Assembly: GCA_032622095.1 (NCBI GenBank)
Contig: CP136067.1
Coordinates: 46,977,549-47,041,548 of the forward strand
From: Siphonodentalium dalli
Lineage: Eukaryota; Mollusca; Scaphopoda; Gadilida; Siphonodentaliidae
Length of the DNA stretch: 64,000 bases
Reading direction: 5' to 3'
Under the pieces are notes generated by a model. The model saw only the letters and a list, made by a program, of their open reading frames with translations. It had not been told where the DNA came from and searched no databases. The translations under genes and the position numbers were made by a program. Shown in pieces: positions 37,512 to 49,654 of this stretch (position 1 is its first letter; each line of letters opens with the position of its first letter).

Positions 37512-37700
37512 TATTAATGCGGCGGCCATCTTTGTGACGTCATAAGTCCGCCCAGTCGCGACCCCAGGAGGTCTAACAACTTTTTTCTGATGGCAGAGAC
37601 CATATACTTGCCCATACACATAGTCCCTATATTTGTTCATCGATTTCCCACGGGAGCCTAAAAACCGACATAAGCGACTCTACTAAATGTGTGTTCTCTG
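37512..37700 (-). repeat. Right inverted end of the 30-37.7 kb element
   Basis: Reverse complement of the left end (30066-30235), including ACATAAGCGACTCTACT at 37668-37684 and TGACGTCATAA at 37535-37545. It abuts the LINE tail that starts near 37705. Confidence 0.65.
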
Positions 37701-37704
37701 GTTT

Positions 37705-39870
37705 AGATAAGATAAGATAAGATAAGATAAGTTTATTGACAATTACACCCACACGGGGCCGATGTCACAACATAAATAACAATAAATATATATATGATAC
37801 AATGAGTATACACAATTGTAATCAGAATTAAAATTGAAACAATTTCATGTTTGTTGTTGAAAATCTGGTGTTTCAGACCTTTTGTGGAAAAAGAGACGGG
37901 CCATGTTACAGATGATATTGCACGTTTCTGTTTTGTCATTTCGCAGTATGAAAATGAATTTTTGGGCATCAGTCATATTAATAAACTTGTGATTTACTTT
38001 ATTTATTTCGTCAAAGAAACGGAGACGAATGCTTTTGTAAATAGGACATTTTAAAATAAAATGTTCCTCGGTTTCCGTTTCCAATCCACACTTTCTGCAT
38101 ATTATCTTGTCTACAGGAATCTTCGGTTGTTTATGGCGCCCTTTTTCAATTTCTAGAGTATGATTGCTAATCCGCAATTTGCTGAAGATCTTTCTTACTT
38201 CGATATTTTTTACTATGTCCAAATATGGCTCCAATCGGTAATCACTTATTATTTCTCTATACACCCTCAATTTGTTCTTACCTGATGGTTTTTCATCGTT
38301 ATATATATCTCTCTTCTGAAACACGACACATGGTCAACCTTGAAACTATCACAAATAGTGTGTTGAATTTTCTTCAAATACTGATCAGTTTTATCAATAA
38401 TTTCCGTGAGTTTTGGAATGTCAAAGTTAAAGGACTACTTATGCGGTCATCGGACATTGTGGCTGATTTATAAACGAGGGAATGTTTTTCTGCAGTCGAT
38501 ATTTTTAACGCATATTTAGTAGCACGAGATAATGCTTCATAAACAATGGGGTATCTACCAAGCTCAGCACGTACCGCGTGATTTGATGCTTTCCTGTTTA
38601 CTCCAAGTGCTCGTTTGCAAAAATTGAGATGAGACGATCCACATGGCGCAGTATCTATATTATTGAGGTTGATATCAGAGGCCCATATTTCGCAACCATA
38701 TAGTGTAATGGGTTTAATGAGTTTATCATACAGTTTGATCCACAAATTAATTGAGAATATATCGTGTTGTTGTAGTGACCTAACAAGCGAATAGAGTGCC
38801 TTCAGGCCCTTGTTGCTTACTTCATTTTGTGCTTTTCTCAATGACCAATTAGCACAGAATCTAATGCCTAAATATGTGTACTCATCAACAATTAAGTGCA
38901 ATGGGAAGATTGCCAATCTTGAACGAGGGAAATTTTAGAGTTTTTCTTTTTCGAAATACCATGCATTTACTTTTTTCAGTATTAATTGCAAGGTTGTTGT
39001 TATTTACATATACTTGTAAATTATTCAGGCAGTTTTGTAAGCCGTCCTGTAAGTCAGATAATAAGATAAGGTCATCGGCAAAAAGAAGATGATTGATGGC
39101 GGTGTTCCCAATATTCACAGGCGAGCATGACTGATCAAAAATTTCCGATATGTCATCTATAAAAATATTAAATATTGTGGGAGACACAGTATATCCCTGC
39201 CTTACTCCAATATTTGATAATTGTTTAGGTCCCACCCCATCCCTTGTCCGCGTCATATAATAACTCGAATTGTACATGGACTTTAATGTGTGTAAGAGGT
39301 TACCAGTAATCCCAATGCGGTTAACTTTTTGGAAAAGTATTTCCCTATCTATGGAGTCAAATGCTTTACGGAAATCTATGAACGCTGCGTAGTGTGGTTT
39401 TGTTTGTTTTTGGTACGTAGCGATTAATGTTTTCAAATTGAAAGCACTATCTATTGTGCTCTTGTTTTTTCGAAAACCAATTTGGTTTTCACTTATCAGA
39501 TTATTTTCTTCTAAGAATTTCATTATTCTCTTATTTATAATTTTGTTATATAATTTTCCTACTGAACTACTCAGAGCAATCGCTCGGTAATTATTGGGGT
39601 CACTCCTATCGCCTTTTTTGTAAATTGGTTTCAGTATTGATTCGCTCCATTTTCTTGGATAATGAGAAGACTTAAGTACAATATTGAAGAGACGTGTGAC
39701 ATCTTCAATAATAATAGGAACTACTGTTTTAAGTAATTGATTTCTTATACCATCTATGCGGGGAGATTTTTTGTTCTTAATTTCTCACAGAGCAGCGATA
39801 ATTTCGCTTTGTGTTATTTTTTCATTATTATTATGATATGTTAAAGAGTTCAGGGATCTGTCTGTCTGTT
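37705..39870 (-). mobile_element. LINE (non-LTR retrotransposon) A, 5'-truncated, decayed
   Basis: On the minus strand a reverse transcriptase runs from about 39800 to 37845. Recognisable blocks are KNKKSPRIDGIRNQL (~39760), NYRAIALSSSVGK (~39590), QIGFRKNKST, FIDFRKAFDSIDREI, GVRQGYTVSPTIFNIFIDD and the catalytic box LLFADDLILL (~39080). The C-terminal Cys/His segment is CRKCGLETETEEHFILKC (~38085). The 3' end carries tandem TTATC units (GATAA on the plus strand, 37707-37731). Frameshifts near 38900 and 38340 and a stop near 39786 disable it; the endonuclease is missing. Confidence 0.88.
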
Positions 39871-40423
39871 CTGGTCTGTGCGATTATTCTTTCAGAGCCT
39901 TTGACTGATTTCAACAAAATATGGTGTGGTGCCCCGGCAGATGTTATAGTGGCCTTTTGTTTTTAATTAAAATTTTAAACAAATAGAATTTTTTTAAATC
40001 TTTTTCAAAATTCTAAAATCTAAAAATCTAAAAGAAAATTTAAAAATTGAATTAATTTATGTTTAAATTAATTAGAACATATTTTGAAGTTATAAAATAT
40101 AAAAAATTTAAAAATTGAATTAATTTATGTTTAAATTAATTAGAACATATTTTGAAGTTATAAAATATAAAAAAAAAATTACAAAAAATTACAAAAGTTA
40201 ATTTAAATTTTCTCATTTAAATTTAAATAAAAGAAGTATTTTATAGTTCAACAGCAGATTAGAGTTCAATTAAAAAAAAAAAATTAATAATGTTTTGTTT
40301 AAATCGATACTGTTTAAAAGATAAAAAAAAAATGCACGAATCATATACATGTGTCTGTTTCATTCATGTATTATAAAGTTATTATATAATGTTGTGTACA
40401 TTATGTATAGGATTATGGCTGAA
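39871..40423. other. AT-rich low-complexity stretch with 68-bp tandem repeat
   Basis: Extremely AT-rich. AATTTAAAAATTGAATTAAT...GAACATATTTTGAAG repeats at 40037 and 40105 (period 68). No gene. Confidence 0.6.
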
Positions 40424-40502
40424 AACTGTACATTATTTCAGGGAATGGATCGATCTAGGCCGTAGGCCGAGATCGTTCCATTCGCTGAAATAATGTACAG
40501 TT
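40424..40502. repeat. 79-bp palindrome
   Basis: The arms AACTGTACATTATTTCAG and CTGAAATAATGTACAGTT continue as GAATGGA-CGATCT / AGATCG-TTCCATTC around GGCCGTAGGCC. Same style as the longer palindromes at 20923, 24938 and 29323. Confidence 0.8.
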
Positions 40503-40719
40503 TGAAGCTATTATCTGACTTAAAACATGGCCGAGTCCATTTGTTTGATGCGTGACCTCTTATAATAAGGGATTAACCCGACATTTTGTCAAAACACCTG
40601 AGTTGTACCATGTGTTCGGCCATATCCACTCGCTCATTGGCTGCTATGATGGCGTGACATATCTTAAACCATTGCCAACTTAATGGTCAGGCAGTACACA
40701 ATTGCGTTTTCGACCGTTT
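40503..40719. other. Non-coding spacer
   Basis: No gene or clear repeat between the palindrome and the 3' end of the next LINE. Confidence 0.3.
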
Positions 40720-43700
40720 TTGTTTAAACATATTTTATTGTATCATTTATGTACAAATGGGATTGGGGCACAAGTTATACAACTTAGATAGCCCCTCTCC
40801 CCATATAATTACACACGTTATTATAACAACAAGATGGTATATACATATGTTTAAATGGTTTTTGTGTGTGTGTGTGTTACCAGATCCGGGTTCAAATATG
40901 TGAGTTCATTTAGTTTGATTACTGGTTGTTGACATAGAGAAGATGTGTTTGTCAGTTTTAATGTTATCTTTTGGCTCTGCATGGGGTACTAAGACGATGG
41001 CGTTCGTGCGTGACGTTGACCCAGGGGTGGTGAATGTGTTAATTGGTAAAGCGGTTAGTAGCGACTATATATTTTTGAACTTCTGCAAATATTAATTTGT
41101 TTTTGTTATTACTAATGTTTGTTAGACCTTTAAGGAAGCCGGTGGTATTATATACAGTGATACCCTTTGTTCTAAGCCTATTAAAGAACAGTACGCGTTG
41201 TGTCTGGTATAAGGGGCATAGGAAAAAGTAATGGTGGGCGTCTTCGATTTCGTTTCCACAATCACAGAATGGGCTAAGAGCTATGTGGTTTTCAAATTTG
41301 TCATGATTTAGGTCGCTGCATTTGTTTCTCAATTTGGTATGTATTATATTGTTTTTTCGGGAACCGGTATAATAGTAATTTGGGGGTTTGGGTATGTCGT
41401 ATATAATTTTGAGGAATATCTTGAATTCATGTAGGCTTTCAGCTTTGGTTACAATGTCGGGGAGTTTGTTCCAAGTTAGGCACATTTTTGGCATGAACGA
41501 TTTTCTGAAATGTTCTGTTTCACAATAATATGCGTAGAAGTCGCCAGGTCTTCTGAATGAATAACCCGATACCTCGCCGGCTCGCGGTGGTAGGAGTATG
41601 GTTAGATAACTAGGTGCGTCAGCATTTATTATTTTGTAAAGCGTTTGTAATTTGTGAAATTCGCGTCTTATTTGCAGTGTGGGCCAGCCAACTTCAAGCA
41701 TTAAATCTTTAATGGGGGCAGAACGCGTTAAACCACTGACAATTCTTGCTGCATCTTTATGAAGGCGATCGAGTCTTTCAGTCTGTTGCTGTGGCGCACA
41801 GTCCCAGACAATATCGACGTAGTCCATTAAGGGGAGTATATAAGTTAGATAAATACATTCAAGTGTCTTTCGGTCAAGCTTATATTTTAGTTTTCTGAGT
41901 TGGGATAATCTTGCAGAAACCTTTTTCGCTACGTTATCCAGATATTTGTTCCATTTGAGATTATTTTGGAGTTCCAGACCAAGATGCGTGTGCGAATCTA
42001 CAAAGGAAACATCGTTTCCCTGGAATTTCAAGTTGAGATGGGGATTTCCGGATACTAGGGAGTAAGATAGCGCTACAGTTTTTTGAGGATTGAAGGACAC
42101 TAGCCATTTTTGAGCCCATTCGTCAATGTTATTCAAGTCGTTATTTAGATCACTTGTTAGGATATCCATATCGTAATGAGAAGCAGACAAGCATGTATCG
42201 TCTGCGAACATTCGCGTATCGGACTGGGTGACGTCAGGTAGGTCGTTTATATAGACCAGAAACAGGAAGGGGCCCAATATAGATCCTTGGGGCACCCCAG
42301 CTGGGATACGTTTCAAGTCAGAATATGTATCATTTACAAGGACTCTTTGCTTTCTGTTATGTAAATAATCCAGGCCAGAAGTCGTCCCCTAATTCCATAG
42401 TGACTCAACTTATACACCAGCCCCCGGTGCCAGACTCTCTCAAATGCCTTTGAGATATCACAAAATACAGAACAAGTATATAAGCCTTTGTCGAGAGTCT
42501 GGCACAGGTTGTGGTATAAATCGATGAGTTGGTATGAGGTACTGCGTCCTGGTAGAAAACCAGATTGGTGGTGGTATAAGAGTTTGTTATCAAAAAAGAA
42601 AGTATTTAGATCGTTTAAAACTAAATTTTCAAATATTTTGGCCAGGCAAGGTAGTAGGGATATAGGTCTATAATTTTTACTATCAGAGGGGTCGTCTTTT
42701 TTAAAGATTGGTGTTACGTTAGCAATTTTCCAATCAGTTGGGAATTTAGATTGTTTTAGTGAAAGCTTAAATAAGATCCGTAAAGGCGATGCAATGGTTT
42801 CGGCAGTGTTTATTAGCATTCGCGCACTTATTCCATCATGGCCATGGGCTTTATTCAATTTGAGGGTTTTGATACTTCTTATGATGTTTTCTCTTGATAC
42901 TTCAATTTCTGTTATCGTGTTTGAGCAGCGAAGTTTAAATAACGGGGGGTTGCTGTCTTCTCTCGCTAATGTTGCGTTTGATATGAAACTCTCGTTTAGA
43001 ATGTTCGCTTTCTCGAAATCATCAAATGCATAAGTATCGGCATGGGTACTATTTCTTACAGGTTGATTATATATTGGCGGGATAGTCGCTGTTTTTTTCT
43101 TATTAAATAAATAATTCATAAGATGCCAAAAGTCTCTAGGAGTTGGCGATTCTCTAACTTTCTCTTCGATTTTTTCGTCAAAATTTGCTTTAGCATATTT
43201 TTTCATATTATTTACGCGATTTCGTGTCTTTTTATATCTTTCCCAGTGGTATAGGGTATTATTTTTTATGGCCTTGGATCTCAGCCTATCACGTTTCCGT
43301 ATTTCTCTACGTATTTCTGAAGTGAACCATAATTTGTCTTTAGGTCTGATTACAACAGTAGATTTCGGAATTGAATCGTTCATTACTTCTAGAAATTTGT
43401 TATTGAATGATCTAACTGCTTGGTCGATGTTTGTCGCTGCAGTTGGCTGGAGGATATGTTCCCAGTCTATGCTATTTAATATATTATTGGCCTTTTCGAA
43501 GTCAGCCCGTTTATAATTCCAAATAGTACGATGGAATGAGGTTGCTGGGGAATAATCTGATGATATAGTGGCATAAACTGCAAGATGGTCTGAAACTCCA
43601 AGATTTAATGTATCGGCATCCAGTACCCTCAAAGAATCACTAACTATCAGTGGGTCAAGAAGAGTTTGGGATGTTCCCGCTATTCGCGTAGGTTTTTCAA

Positions 43701-44400
43701 TCACATCACGCAGTCCGTAGTAATCGATTATGCCCTTTAGTTTTGACAATGGGTTAAGGAGATTTGAGTTGAAATCGCCAGTGATTATTAGTTTATGGTT
43801 TGCATCAAGCACGTCATTTATCAAAGTATCTAAGTTGTCCCAGTAGTTTTGATCACTCTCGCGTTCGGACCTATAGGAAACAATCAGAAGGAATTTGGTG
43901 AGTTTTGATGTAATTTCAAAGCAGAGTACTGATGTGTCAAATTCAAATTCGGGTCGCCGGCTAAATATAATATGATTTGCAAACATTACACATATCCCTC
44001 CACCATGAGAGTCGCGATCGCTCCGCACAGGTTCGGAGAAGTCAAATAGTTTCAGTTTGTTAGAGCTATAAGATGCATCAAGATGAGTCTCGGAAAAACA
44101 TAAAATATCGTAGTCGGAAATCAAGTGAGCAATGCTTTCTAATTTGTTTCTAATACTTCTAATATTGTAGTGTAATATATTGAGTGTAGCTTTAGTATCA
44201 TCTTGTGGGCCGGGGTGAACCTCAATATCGCCACCAATTACAAGGAGCAGAGCCATGAAATATATAATAGTGTTGATTTTCATTCCCCAAAAAGCGCATT
44301 CGTGCCCACGTTTTATAATTAGTTTTATATTCAGTAATCTTTTATTTGGATCGAAGATACCAATTGCAGCTCTATGTTGAATCAAAGAGTTAGGCATGAG
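40720..44400 (-). mobile_element. LINE B, nearly complete ORF2, CR1/L2-like
   Basis: The minus-strand element comprises the ORF2 region and a 3' UTR with an AATAAA near 40735. Its 3' UTR shares GGCACAAGTTA and GCCCCTCTC strings with LINE C (61865-63445). APE endonuclease, reverse transcriptase and a Cys-rich tail in this order place it in the Jockey/CR1/L2 group; the exact clade is not settled. No adjacent ORF1 is clear. It does not appear 5'-truncated within ORF2. Confidence 0.9.
41039..44397 (-). pseudogene. LINE B ORF2: 2A-like N-terminus, APE endonuclease, reverse transcriptase
   Basis: Frame 1 (44397-42334, 687 codons) begins with a hydrophobic stretch leading to GGDIEVHPGP (44206-44235), close to the 2A motif D-V/I-E-x-N-P-G-P. 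The endonuclease follows: LNILHYNIRSIRNKLE, FSETHLD, RSDRDSHGGGICV, ITGDFNSNLL and GVSDHLAVY. The RT starts with IFKKDDPSDSKNYRPISLLP, then FLPGRSTSYQLIDLYHNLC and FCDISKAFERVWHRGL. A single-base frameshift near 42370-42380 leads into frame 2 (42316-41039) with PAGVPQGSILGPFLFLVYIN, FADDTCLSA (YADD-type box) and a C-terminal CDCGNEIEDAHHYFFLC. With only that shift and no other stop seen, the copy is young. Upstream in-frame TAA supports ATG 44397 or an internal Met as start. Confidence 0.9.
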
Positions 44401-45800
44401 ATTTTAATCTGGATTTCCAATTGTATATTGAGCTGCATGTTGGTATCCACATCGTGAAAATCGATTTGACTGGTAGTGAACAAGGGTCTGGTAACACATT
44501 TCTTAACAACGGGTGACTGTGGAGGTTGAGATGGTATGAATGAAACGTAACATGTTATATGTACGTAACATGAAAAAAGCAGAGTGCAACATAATACATA
44601 CATATACATATACAGAAATACATAATGTCATGATTATGGTGGGGTGGTTTCATACATACATGGGGTTGCGATATATGCTCCCTGCGGTCCTCAATCTGAT
44701 ATAACTTTTTGTTTTTGAATCGACCTTATAGTTTATTTAATTTTGATTCCAGTACTTATATATAGGGCCTTGGTGTTTCGGTAGTTTCGTGACTTTTTAC
44801 TGTGAAGGTCTGCGTTATCATGACATTAATGGCATTAATTTAGCGTCGTTAATGGTGCGTCGGGTACGCAGCCCCTTGTCCATGTTTTTGGATATATAAA
44901 TTTTAGTAACAATTGAATCCTTAAGGTCAGAAAGGTCAAAGTGGTAAGAAATACTCCCACGCAAACCATGGCACACAACGCACAAAATTGAGCTCGACTC
45001 TGTTTTTAGGATAAATTGTTGATGACGTGGTCTACCGTAGTTTGTAGTATTTTTACAGCAAGGTGTGATCACGTGGTTTCGTAACGCAGCCATTGCGTGT
45101 TTTGGTAAGGTTTGCCTCGTGGATTTTGATCGTGTTGTGTAATTAAGACTCTTCGCCTTCGCGCCTGGCAAGCTATTATTTATGCATTTTTGCGAGCAAA
45201 CTTTTCTGCGGCAGGTCGGTGAATTTCAGTGGTATATTCTAAGTTATATTACTAGTATTAGGTTTTTATTTATCCGTTTTATTCCATTGTTTATTCTGGA
45301 ATTTTTAGTTTTCCATCAGGATCAGGCATTTTGTCTGAGAATCACAGTTTCTTGTCAAAAGTACCGAAAAAACAAGGCCCCAAACGAATTTACAAGTTGA
45401 TTTAACTAATCACTCTTAGTGATAGCATTTAGAAATTCAATTTCATGTACAAATTGAATATGCACTGCATATTCAAAATGAAATTATCATAATTCATATT
45501 ATTCATAATCATTAATTCATTTACATTAAATTACAACTTGACTGGTCAGTGCAGATGCAATTTATTAGTTTACCGAATGTAGAATATGTTGGTTAATTCA
45601 GTGTCAGACTCATGTCAGTGGAGCAAACCACAGTATTCAGGTATTAATATCATTATTTGGGTGCAGTGATGATGACATGATAGCGATATATCATTATATG
45701 GCATTTTCAGGGGGGGGGGGTGGCATCACATCCTTGGCATCGAACATTTTGTCCGGTTCATTGATCTTAATGTGATTTGGTGCTTTCGTTATTACCGGTA
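44401..45800. other. Spacer with a minus-strand reading frame of unknown status
   Basis: A 117-codon minus frame at 45171-44818 contains CVVCHGLRGSISYHFDLSDL and could be the 5' part of LINE B or chance; it lies ~420 bases upstream of ORF2. The rest is AT-rich without a supported gene. A GGGGGGGGGG run sits near 45712. Confidence 0.3.
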
Positions 45801-46028
45801 GACGGCGTGAGCTTTCCGATGAATGGCAACAAGCCACACGTGACCACCGACCGGATCCCGAAAAACCACCCACAATTCTGCCGCGGCCAAGTGGTCAATC
45901 TCTTTGGGCATTACTATAGCAATGCCCAAAGCAATCGACCACCCAGCCACAGCAGAACCACGGGAAACTCTTCAGGACTCAGTCGGAAATACGGCCCGTT
46001 GCCATTCATTGGAAAGCTAAGAACCGTG
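45801..46028. mobile_element. 228-bp palindromic MITE
   Basis: Both halves are reverse complements: GAGCTTTCCGATGAATGGCA against TGCCATTCATTGGAAAGCT, and ACAATTCTGCCGCGGCCAAG...CTTTGGGCATT against AATGCCCAAAG...CCACAGCAGAAC. The inner half is homologous to the tandem palindromic repeat at 55883-56305. A 113-codon frame across it is a by-product of the palindrome. Confidence 0.75.
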
Positions 46029-46181
46029 ATCACTAGTAATAGTGATTTCACTCTTTCCCTAAACAATGTCTCGATGCCAGATAAATTAATAATAGTGATT
46101 CATAGGAATTTGCTCTAAAAGTAATAATCGTGCAGAAATTATTTTTGGCACCTTGAGGAATGTAATTTTCTCAGAATTTTG

Positions 46182-46737
46182 TTTGTTTCCTCTCTACTAA
46201 ACTCAATTAACTAGTACAGACAACAGGACAAAGAGAGACTATCGGATATAGTGTTTTTTCAATACCAATTGTGGTGGAGGGTGGGGCTGGTAAACATCTT
46301 GTCTTCTTTTTAGTTCCTAGGATGCATCGATAAAAGATTTTTGGGTATTTTAATTTACCCTATTTTATGTAATATTCATTCGGTGCTTAATATTATTGGT
46401 AAAATATATTATAATTCTTCCCGAAAACACTCCGAGCAATATCCACCATTATATTGATTTTTTGTTTCCTCTCTACTAAACTCAATTAACTAGTACAGAC
46501 AACAGGACAAAGAGAGACTATCGGATATAGTGTTTTTCAATACCAATTGTGATGGAGGGTGGGGCTGGTAAACATCTTGTCTTCTTTTTAGTTCCTAGGA
46601 TGCATCGAAAAAAGATTTTTGGGTATTTTAATTTACCCTATTTTATGTAATATTCATTCGGTACTTAATATTATTGGTAAAATATATTATAACTCTTCCC
46701 GAAAAACACTCCGAGCAATATCCACCAGGACTACTGT
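46182..46737. repeat. Two direct copies of a 279-bp unit
   Basis: Units start at 46182 and 46461 with TTTGTTTCCTCTCTACTAAA and end with CCGAGCAATATCCACCA. They are almost identical, so the duplication is recent. No coding content. Confidence 0.92.
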
Positions 46738-48270
46738 TCTTTGTAAATATTATTAGGGTACAGAGATTTTTATTTTTAGATATGTGTATAGGAAATGTTG
46801 ATGTTTTGCTGCGGAATTTCAGATTTGTATACTTAAATATATTTCACACATGTAGTTATTATGGTACTAGTGTGATTGTCATGCCAAAGCTATTGTTCTA
46901 AATATAGTAACAATTTATGTCCCTTATTTTTTATTTTTTTTGTTGTTTTTTAATTCATGTTACCCATGGTCACTTAAACTCAACATTGTTATAGTAAAGT
47001 GAGTCATGGCAGCTTATATGCTCATTGATGTACAGTGCTCGGGAAGAGGTACAACTTTTAAAATTTACCAATTCTTGAATTCCAGTTTAGGATGGTAGGG
47101 TTTTTTTTTTTTTTTTTTTAAATTTCTTTTTTATATTCCTCGTTGAAAGATTATTTTTTTAAATAGTAAGTTTGGGATGGGGACATTTTTATGCTTACAT
47201 GTATTTTGGTAAATAATGAGAATACATGTATGCGTAAAAAATATAAACCATAGTATGTTAGGCATCTTATTAGATAAATAGTGAGGAACGATATGAATCA
47301 ACCGTTACTCCCTTGGTTTAGACTTTCAGTAATTTCATTTGTGCGTATATTGCTACATAAACACATTCCCAATTTTCAATTGGGAAGTTTTGTACGGGGA
47401 ATTTTTTTGTTTCCATAATGTCATAAATCAAAGAAAATAAATGTGTATATTCTGCTGCAAATACCTTTGCCATATATAATCGATTGGTTTGTAGATAGCC
47501 TACTGGTTTTGGGGTATATTACTAAAAAATATTATGAGATACTATAGTAGTATTGCCTGCATTGGTCATCTTGTGATGAGTGAAAAGAATGGTATTATAT
47601 CTAAGTTTATATCTTCTATGAACCAGGATGTTTTTCCCACAGACTATTGGGGAAATGAGGCAGGGGGCTGACAGGCTGATCTTGTCGTGATGAGAAGAAA
47701 CCAGGGGTAGGCTATCCCCTAGAATTTCCTTCCTGAAAAGTTGGATGGAAGGAGCAGAAGAGGATGCATAGCCCTGGAGATACAGCCTGTCAGCCCTGCT
47801 TATAAATGTTTCTTATTTGATTTGTCTGAATAAGTGGTATAGTTATTGAATTTTCGAGTCGCAACTTAGTTTACTACTGAGGCCAAAGGTAATATATATA
47901 TGACTTTTTAAAGATGATGTCTTAACATGATCTTATACCCTTTGTGTATGGATATATGTATAGGTAGTGGGGGTGGGGTGGGACTGTATAGCAATCCAGT
48001 CTGGGTTTGATGGAATTTTGCCCAGACGGGGGGGGGGGGGGGGTAGGCCTTCCCCTATGGCTCATCTCTTCCCGAAAGGTTGATATGGAAGAGACAATAA
48101 AAGGAAGCATAGCCCTGTGTGGTACTGTCAAACACCCTTGTCCTAGATAAATGCGTTTGAGTTGATTTCCTACATAAAAACTATTCATAATTGTTTGTGT
48201 TAGATTAGCATCCAACACCAACACTTTTGGCTGCTGGTACAAAGATATTTAATTTTTCCTTTCTAATATG
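46738..48270. other. Gene-free stretch with degenerate ~350-bp repeat
   Basis: Holds poly-T (47101-47120) and a degenerate direct repeat: GGTAGGCTATCCCCTAG...GATGCATAGCCCTG (~47707-47777) resembles GGTAGGCCTTCCCCTAT...GAAGCATAGCCCTG (~48041-48117), about 340 bases apart, with a GGGGGG run at ~48028. No gene is supported. Confidence 0.45.
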
Positions 48271-48280
48271 CTCTTCTGCT

Positions 48281-48540
48281 TTCAAAAGTATATGGTGCAA
48301 AAGATAAACTAACTGTACTGACATTCCATGTAGGCCCGATAATTTTGGTAAGGTATATGCAGATAATACACACACATATAATTATACATTGTCACATTAT
48401 CGTCCAACCCTCTCTAAACCAAATGCTCATTGATGAGTAGATATCCATGCGTTCTTCAGATTTCAAAAGTATAAGGTACAAAAGATAAATTAGCTGTATT
48501 GACATTTCTGCCTATAGTCTTTATTATGACTTTCAATTTG
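48281..48540. repeat. Direct repeat with 191-bp period
   Basis: TTCAAAAGTATATGGTGCAA...ACTGTACTGACATT at 48281 is repeated with changes at 48472. Confidence 0.6.
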
Positions 48541-49178
48541 GAGTGCTCATTTTTTAGTAGTTTCCGTAGGAAATATTCGGATAGTAATTTACACAAACAA
48601 GGTCATTGGCCGAACTTATCTTCGTCCATTTTCAGTACTTTTGTTATCTGTATTTTGTTATATTGTCTGTAGATAACCTCTAAAACAATAATAGACCATT
48701 AGGATATTTATATTTTGGGGAAATCCATTTGATATAGAGAGGGTTTGACGGTGCTTGTCGATATAGATTTATGCATTTTCTTATTTACTCATTTCTTCAT
48801 ATATTATAATATTTTTACATACACATACATTATAATATTTACACGTTACAAGTAATAAATCGACCCTTACATGTTTGGGGCTGTCCGGGAGTTTGCATAA
48901 ACCCTGTGCCAATGCACAATCCCAGACATGCAAGCATCCCGTGGGTAGTCTCGCATATATGTGAGAATACAACAGCCCAACGCCATATACCCCGAGCCGT
49001 GTCCCCCCACCACACATGCAAGACCCCTTTGGAGACCGGCATATATGAGGGGAAGGACCGGCACAGGACCATTAATGTTGGACCGGTGCAACTCCAGTAA
49101 TGAAGGTCACTAACATTTAAGCAATGTATGGATATATAGGAAAATTATATATTTAAATTCATAGTTTAAATCTTGCGC

Positions 49179-49329
49179 AGAGCCTGGAATGGAGCCCTGC
49201 TATGTGGCGAGTCGTGCTCGCCTGCGGGCTATGTGTGTACCATGGGCGCATGGTTGTGAAAGGTTTGTATTTTTGGTGAGGTAAAATTTGCCCGTAACCT
49301 CCATAGCAGGGAATCTCACACCAGGCTCT
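49179..49329. repeat. Hairpin with ~28-bp arms
   Basis: AGAGCCTGG...CCCTGCTATG on the left pairs with CATAGCAGGG...CCAGGCTCT on the right, around ~95 bases containing a second GCGAGTCGTGCTCGC stem. It could be a structured RNA or a small MITE; I do not recognise a known RNA family. Confidence 0.55.
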
Positions 49330-49654
49330 GTTCTTAGAAGTTTTTAAAGTTTAGTGATCTTCAGTCTAGACAATGGTTGCAAGTTTAGTGTTTCCGTGCT
49401 GATACTTTAGTAATTTATCCCGTTGAACATAATAGAAATTGAATTTGTTCAACTTATTTTGCGGACATCGATAGACAGCAGCTATACTGGTGGGAGGGTG
49501 AAAGTTAAAGGTTCAAGTAAAAGTAGGTAAAAATGGCCTCTTTTGCCAAAATTTGTGTGAAGTAAATGAGGCTTCTTGATTTGGCGCAACAAAAGGGTAG
49601 GTAGGTAGGTATGGTATTAATCAAAAAACAAAAACAAACATTTACATATTCTTA

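Larger units (their letters stand above)
30060..37700 (+). mobile_element. Candidate large DNA transposon (inverted ends, zinc-module/PIN-like/CXC gene)
   Basis: Inverted sequences flank a multi-domain gene relic. Left end about 30066-30235, right end about 37512-37700. The exact cores are AGTAGAGTCGCTTATGT (30078-30094) against its complement at 37668-37684, and TTATGACGTCA (30207-30217) against TGACGTCATAA (37535-37545). Between these the two ends stay collinear (CCGTGGGAA, GAACAAAT, GACTATG, GTTAGAC, CGCGACTGG), diverged with small indels. The left flank reads TTAAAGGCA; the right flank runs straight into a LINE tail, so no target duplication can be confirmed. The enclosed gene (30701-36845) reads left to right and is inactivated. 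Calling the block one mobile element is inference from this layout. Confidence 0.5.

Noticed and set aside
45777-46118. 113-codon frame
   Set aside because: By-product of the palindromic MITE at 45801-46028.
48781-49091. Three overlapping minus-strand frames of 74-78 codons
   Set aside because: Three frames being open at once in a GC-richer pocket suggests composition rather than coding; no motif or conservation supports any of them.
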